Source of the DNA: Pseudomonadota bacterium
Lineage (GTDB): Bacteria; Pseudomonadota; Gammaproteobacteria; Xanthomonadales; Xanthomonadaceae
NCBI GenBank assembly: GCA_023425225.1
Contig: JAFADB010000241.1
Coordinates: 1 to 6,553 of the forward strand
Length of the DNA stretch: 6,553 bases
Reading direction: 5' to 3'
Shown: positions 5,674 to 6,553 of the stretch, in pieces
Layout: every line of letters begins with the position of its first letter
Position numbering within the stretch: the first letter of the stretch is position 1
Made by a program: the position numbers and the translations under genes
Notes under the pieces: generated by a model
Database searches by the model: none
The model's input: only the letters and a program-made list of their open reading frames with translations
What the model was told of the DNA's origin: nothing

Positions 5674-5702
5674 GGCCAGGGGCTTGCGGCAAGCCCCTGG
5701 CC
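5674..5702 (+). other. Perfect 13-bp hairpin in the monooxygenase leader
   Basis: GGCCAGGGGCTTG (5674-5686) and CAAGCCCCTGGCC (5690-5702) pair without mismatch around a CGG triloop. The hairpin ends 44 bp before the ATG at 5747. No U-tract follows on the plus strand, and on the minus strand it is followed by CTATAAGATATTG, so it is not a classical terminator either way. It may stabilise the 5' end of the mRNA, act in attenuation, or be a protein-binding palindrome. Confidence 0.55.
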
Positions 5703-5746
5703 ATGCTGCTCAATCGCTGCCTCTATCGATCAGGTGGGAGGCAGAA

Positions 5747-6490
5747 ATGGGTATGTCGATCAACGAACATGCAGTGGTGATCGCCGGAGCCGGCCCGACG
5801 GGACTGATGCTGGCCGGTGAGCTGGCATTGGCCGGAGTCGATGTCGCCATCGTCGAGCCGCGCGCCAGCCAGGCACTCGCCGGGTCGCGCGCGGGCGGTT
5901 TGCACTCGCGCACCATCGAGGTGCTCGACCAGCGTGGAATCGCCGGGCGGTTCCTCTCGGAAGGACAGGCGGTCCAGGTCGGGCAGTTCTCCGGGGTGTC
6001 CCTGGATATCAGTGACTTCCCCTCCCGGCATCCCTACTCGCTCGGGCTCTGGCAGAACGACATCGAGCGCATTCTGGCCGGCTGGGTGGGCGAACTGGCG
6101 GTGACGATCCATCGCGGACTCGAGGTGGCAGGGTTCGCGCAGGACGAAACCGGCGTCGACATCGCGCTGTCCGACGGCCGGTCGCTGCGGGCGGAGTATC
6201 TCGTCGTCTGCGATGGAGGACGCAGCGTGGTCCGCAAGGCGGCCGGCATCGAGTTCGCGGGTTGGGATCCGACCAGGAGCAGCCTGATCGCGGAAGTCGA
6301 ACTGGCCGAGGAACCGAAGTGGGGCACGCGCGAGGATGCGCTCGGCATTCACAGTCTCGGCCGGGTGGAATACACGATCCGCGACGGGGAAGTGATCTTC
6401 GCGGACAGCGGCCCGGTGCGCGTCATGGAGAGCTGGTCCCGGAAATCTGAACAGTCCAATAAGTGGATTTCCTGCTCACTGAGGCGATGA
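5747..6490 (+). pseudogene. FAD-dependent aromatic-type monooxygenase, truncated by an IS insertion
   Basis: The first half of a class A flavoprotein hydroxylase resembling the PheA/TfdB and rifampicin monooxygenase group, which use FAD and NAD(P)H to hydroxylate aromatic rings. Seen are the Rossmann motif GAGPTG (residues 14-19) with E37 after strand 2, SRAGGLHSRTIEVLDQRGI (47-65) and the DG motif DGGRSVVRK (156-164). The family normally continues to about 480-530 residues, with GDAAH near 290 and often a thioredoxin-like tail; both are missing. Recognisable sequence stops at about residue 229 (near 6433). The last 18 codons to the stop at 6490 read into IS sequence. The start at 5747 has GGGAGG at 5736-5741. 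The missing FAD motif should leave it inactive. The substrate is unknown, and the 3' part may lie beyond the IS outside the window. Confidence 0.8.
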
Positions 6491-6553
6491 TGATCGCCAA
6501 ACGAGGAGCAGATCATGGCAAGACGACCCCGCCGCAACCATTCGCCGGCCTTC
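6434..6553 (+). mobile_element. Left end of an IS3-family insertion sequence (continues past the window)
   Basis: Monooxygenase homology ends abruptly where TGGTCCCGG begins (6434), and about 80 bp later a transposase OrfA start follows. That is the normal spacing between an IS3 left end and orfA, and IS3 termini usually begin with TG. Local composition becomes less GC-rich over 6441-6475. Just inside lie inverted copies GGAAATC (6441-6447) and GATTTCC (6466-6472), a possible transposase or regulatory site. The exact left boundary is inferred to within some 10 bp. The right inverted repeat and target duplication are not in the window. Confidence 0.65.
6515..6553 (+). CDS. IS3-family transposase OrfA, N-terminus only
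   Basis: Thirteen codons are visible, MARRPRRNHSPAF, cut by the window end. The pattern of basic residues followed by NHSPAF is the typical opening of IS3-family OrfA proteins, whose N-terminal helix-turn-helix binds the IS ends; OrfA is usually made as an OrfAB fusion by frameshifting. AGGAG at 6504-6508 lies 6 nt before ATG, a good ribosome-binding site. The length is too short for certainty, but the break of the preceding gene at this point supports it. Confidence 0.7.
   Translation, partial: MARRPRRNHSPAF

Noticed and set aside
5588..5746. Earlier in-frame start for the monooxygenase at 5588
   Set aside because: The extra 53 residues cover the hairpin leader and lack similarity; the ATG at 5747 has GGGAGG and starts right before the Rossmann fold.

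Overview
The window is GC-rich proteobacterial chromosomal DNA with dense coding, long antisense shadow frames and REP-like palindromes. These traits, with the gene content, fit a gammaproteobacterium of the Xanthomonadaceae/Lysobacteraceae type (Stenotrophomonas, Lysobacter or Luteimonas relatives). This placement is an inference from composition and protein style; no rRNA or marker gene is present.

Left part (1-3785): three REP-like palindromes (6-181) and two stem-loops (205-224, 281-315) lie behind the 3' end of a three-gene minus-strand cluster. In transcription order the cluster is a GntR/FadR-type regulator (3760-3053), an L-2-hydroxyglutarate dehydrogenase LhgO (2962-1769) and an MHS-family major facilitator transporter (1664-321). 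The 11-bp palindrome TTGTCWGACAA occurs twice, just upstream of the regulator and just upstream of lhgO. It fits the FadR-subfamily operator pattern TNGTNNNACNA. The likely picture is a self-contained catabolic module: the transporter imports a hydroxy- or dicarboxylate, LhgO oxidises L-2-hydroxyglutarate to 2-oxoglutarate, and the regulator represses itself and the operon until the ligand appears.

Middle part (3786-5581): a gap of about 370 bp without a convincing gene is followed by a solitary PemK/MazF-family protein (4544-4158, minus). It has no antitoxin beside it, and both key catalytic positions look substituted. Next comes a small membrane-anchored SHOCT-domain protein (4969-4703, minus). 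A palindrome-rich divergent intergenic region then leads to a GFA/CENP-V-type zinc protein (5174-5581, plus).

Right part (5582-6553): a leader with a perfect 13-bp-stem hairpin precedes an FAD-dependent aromatic-type monooxygenase (from 5747, plus). Its reading frame is broken after about 229 residues by the left end of an IS3-family insertion sequence. The first 13 codons of the IS transposase OrfA run off the window end.
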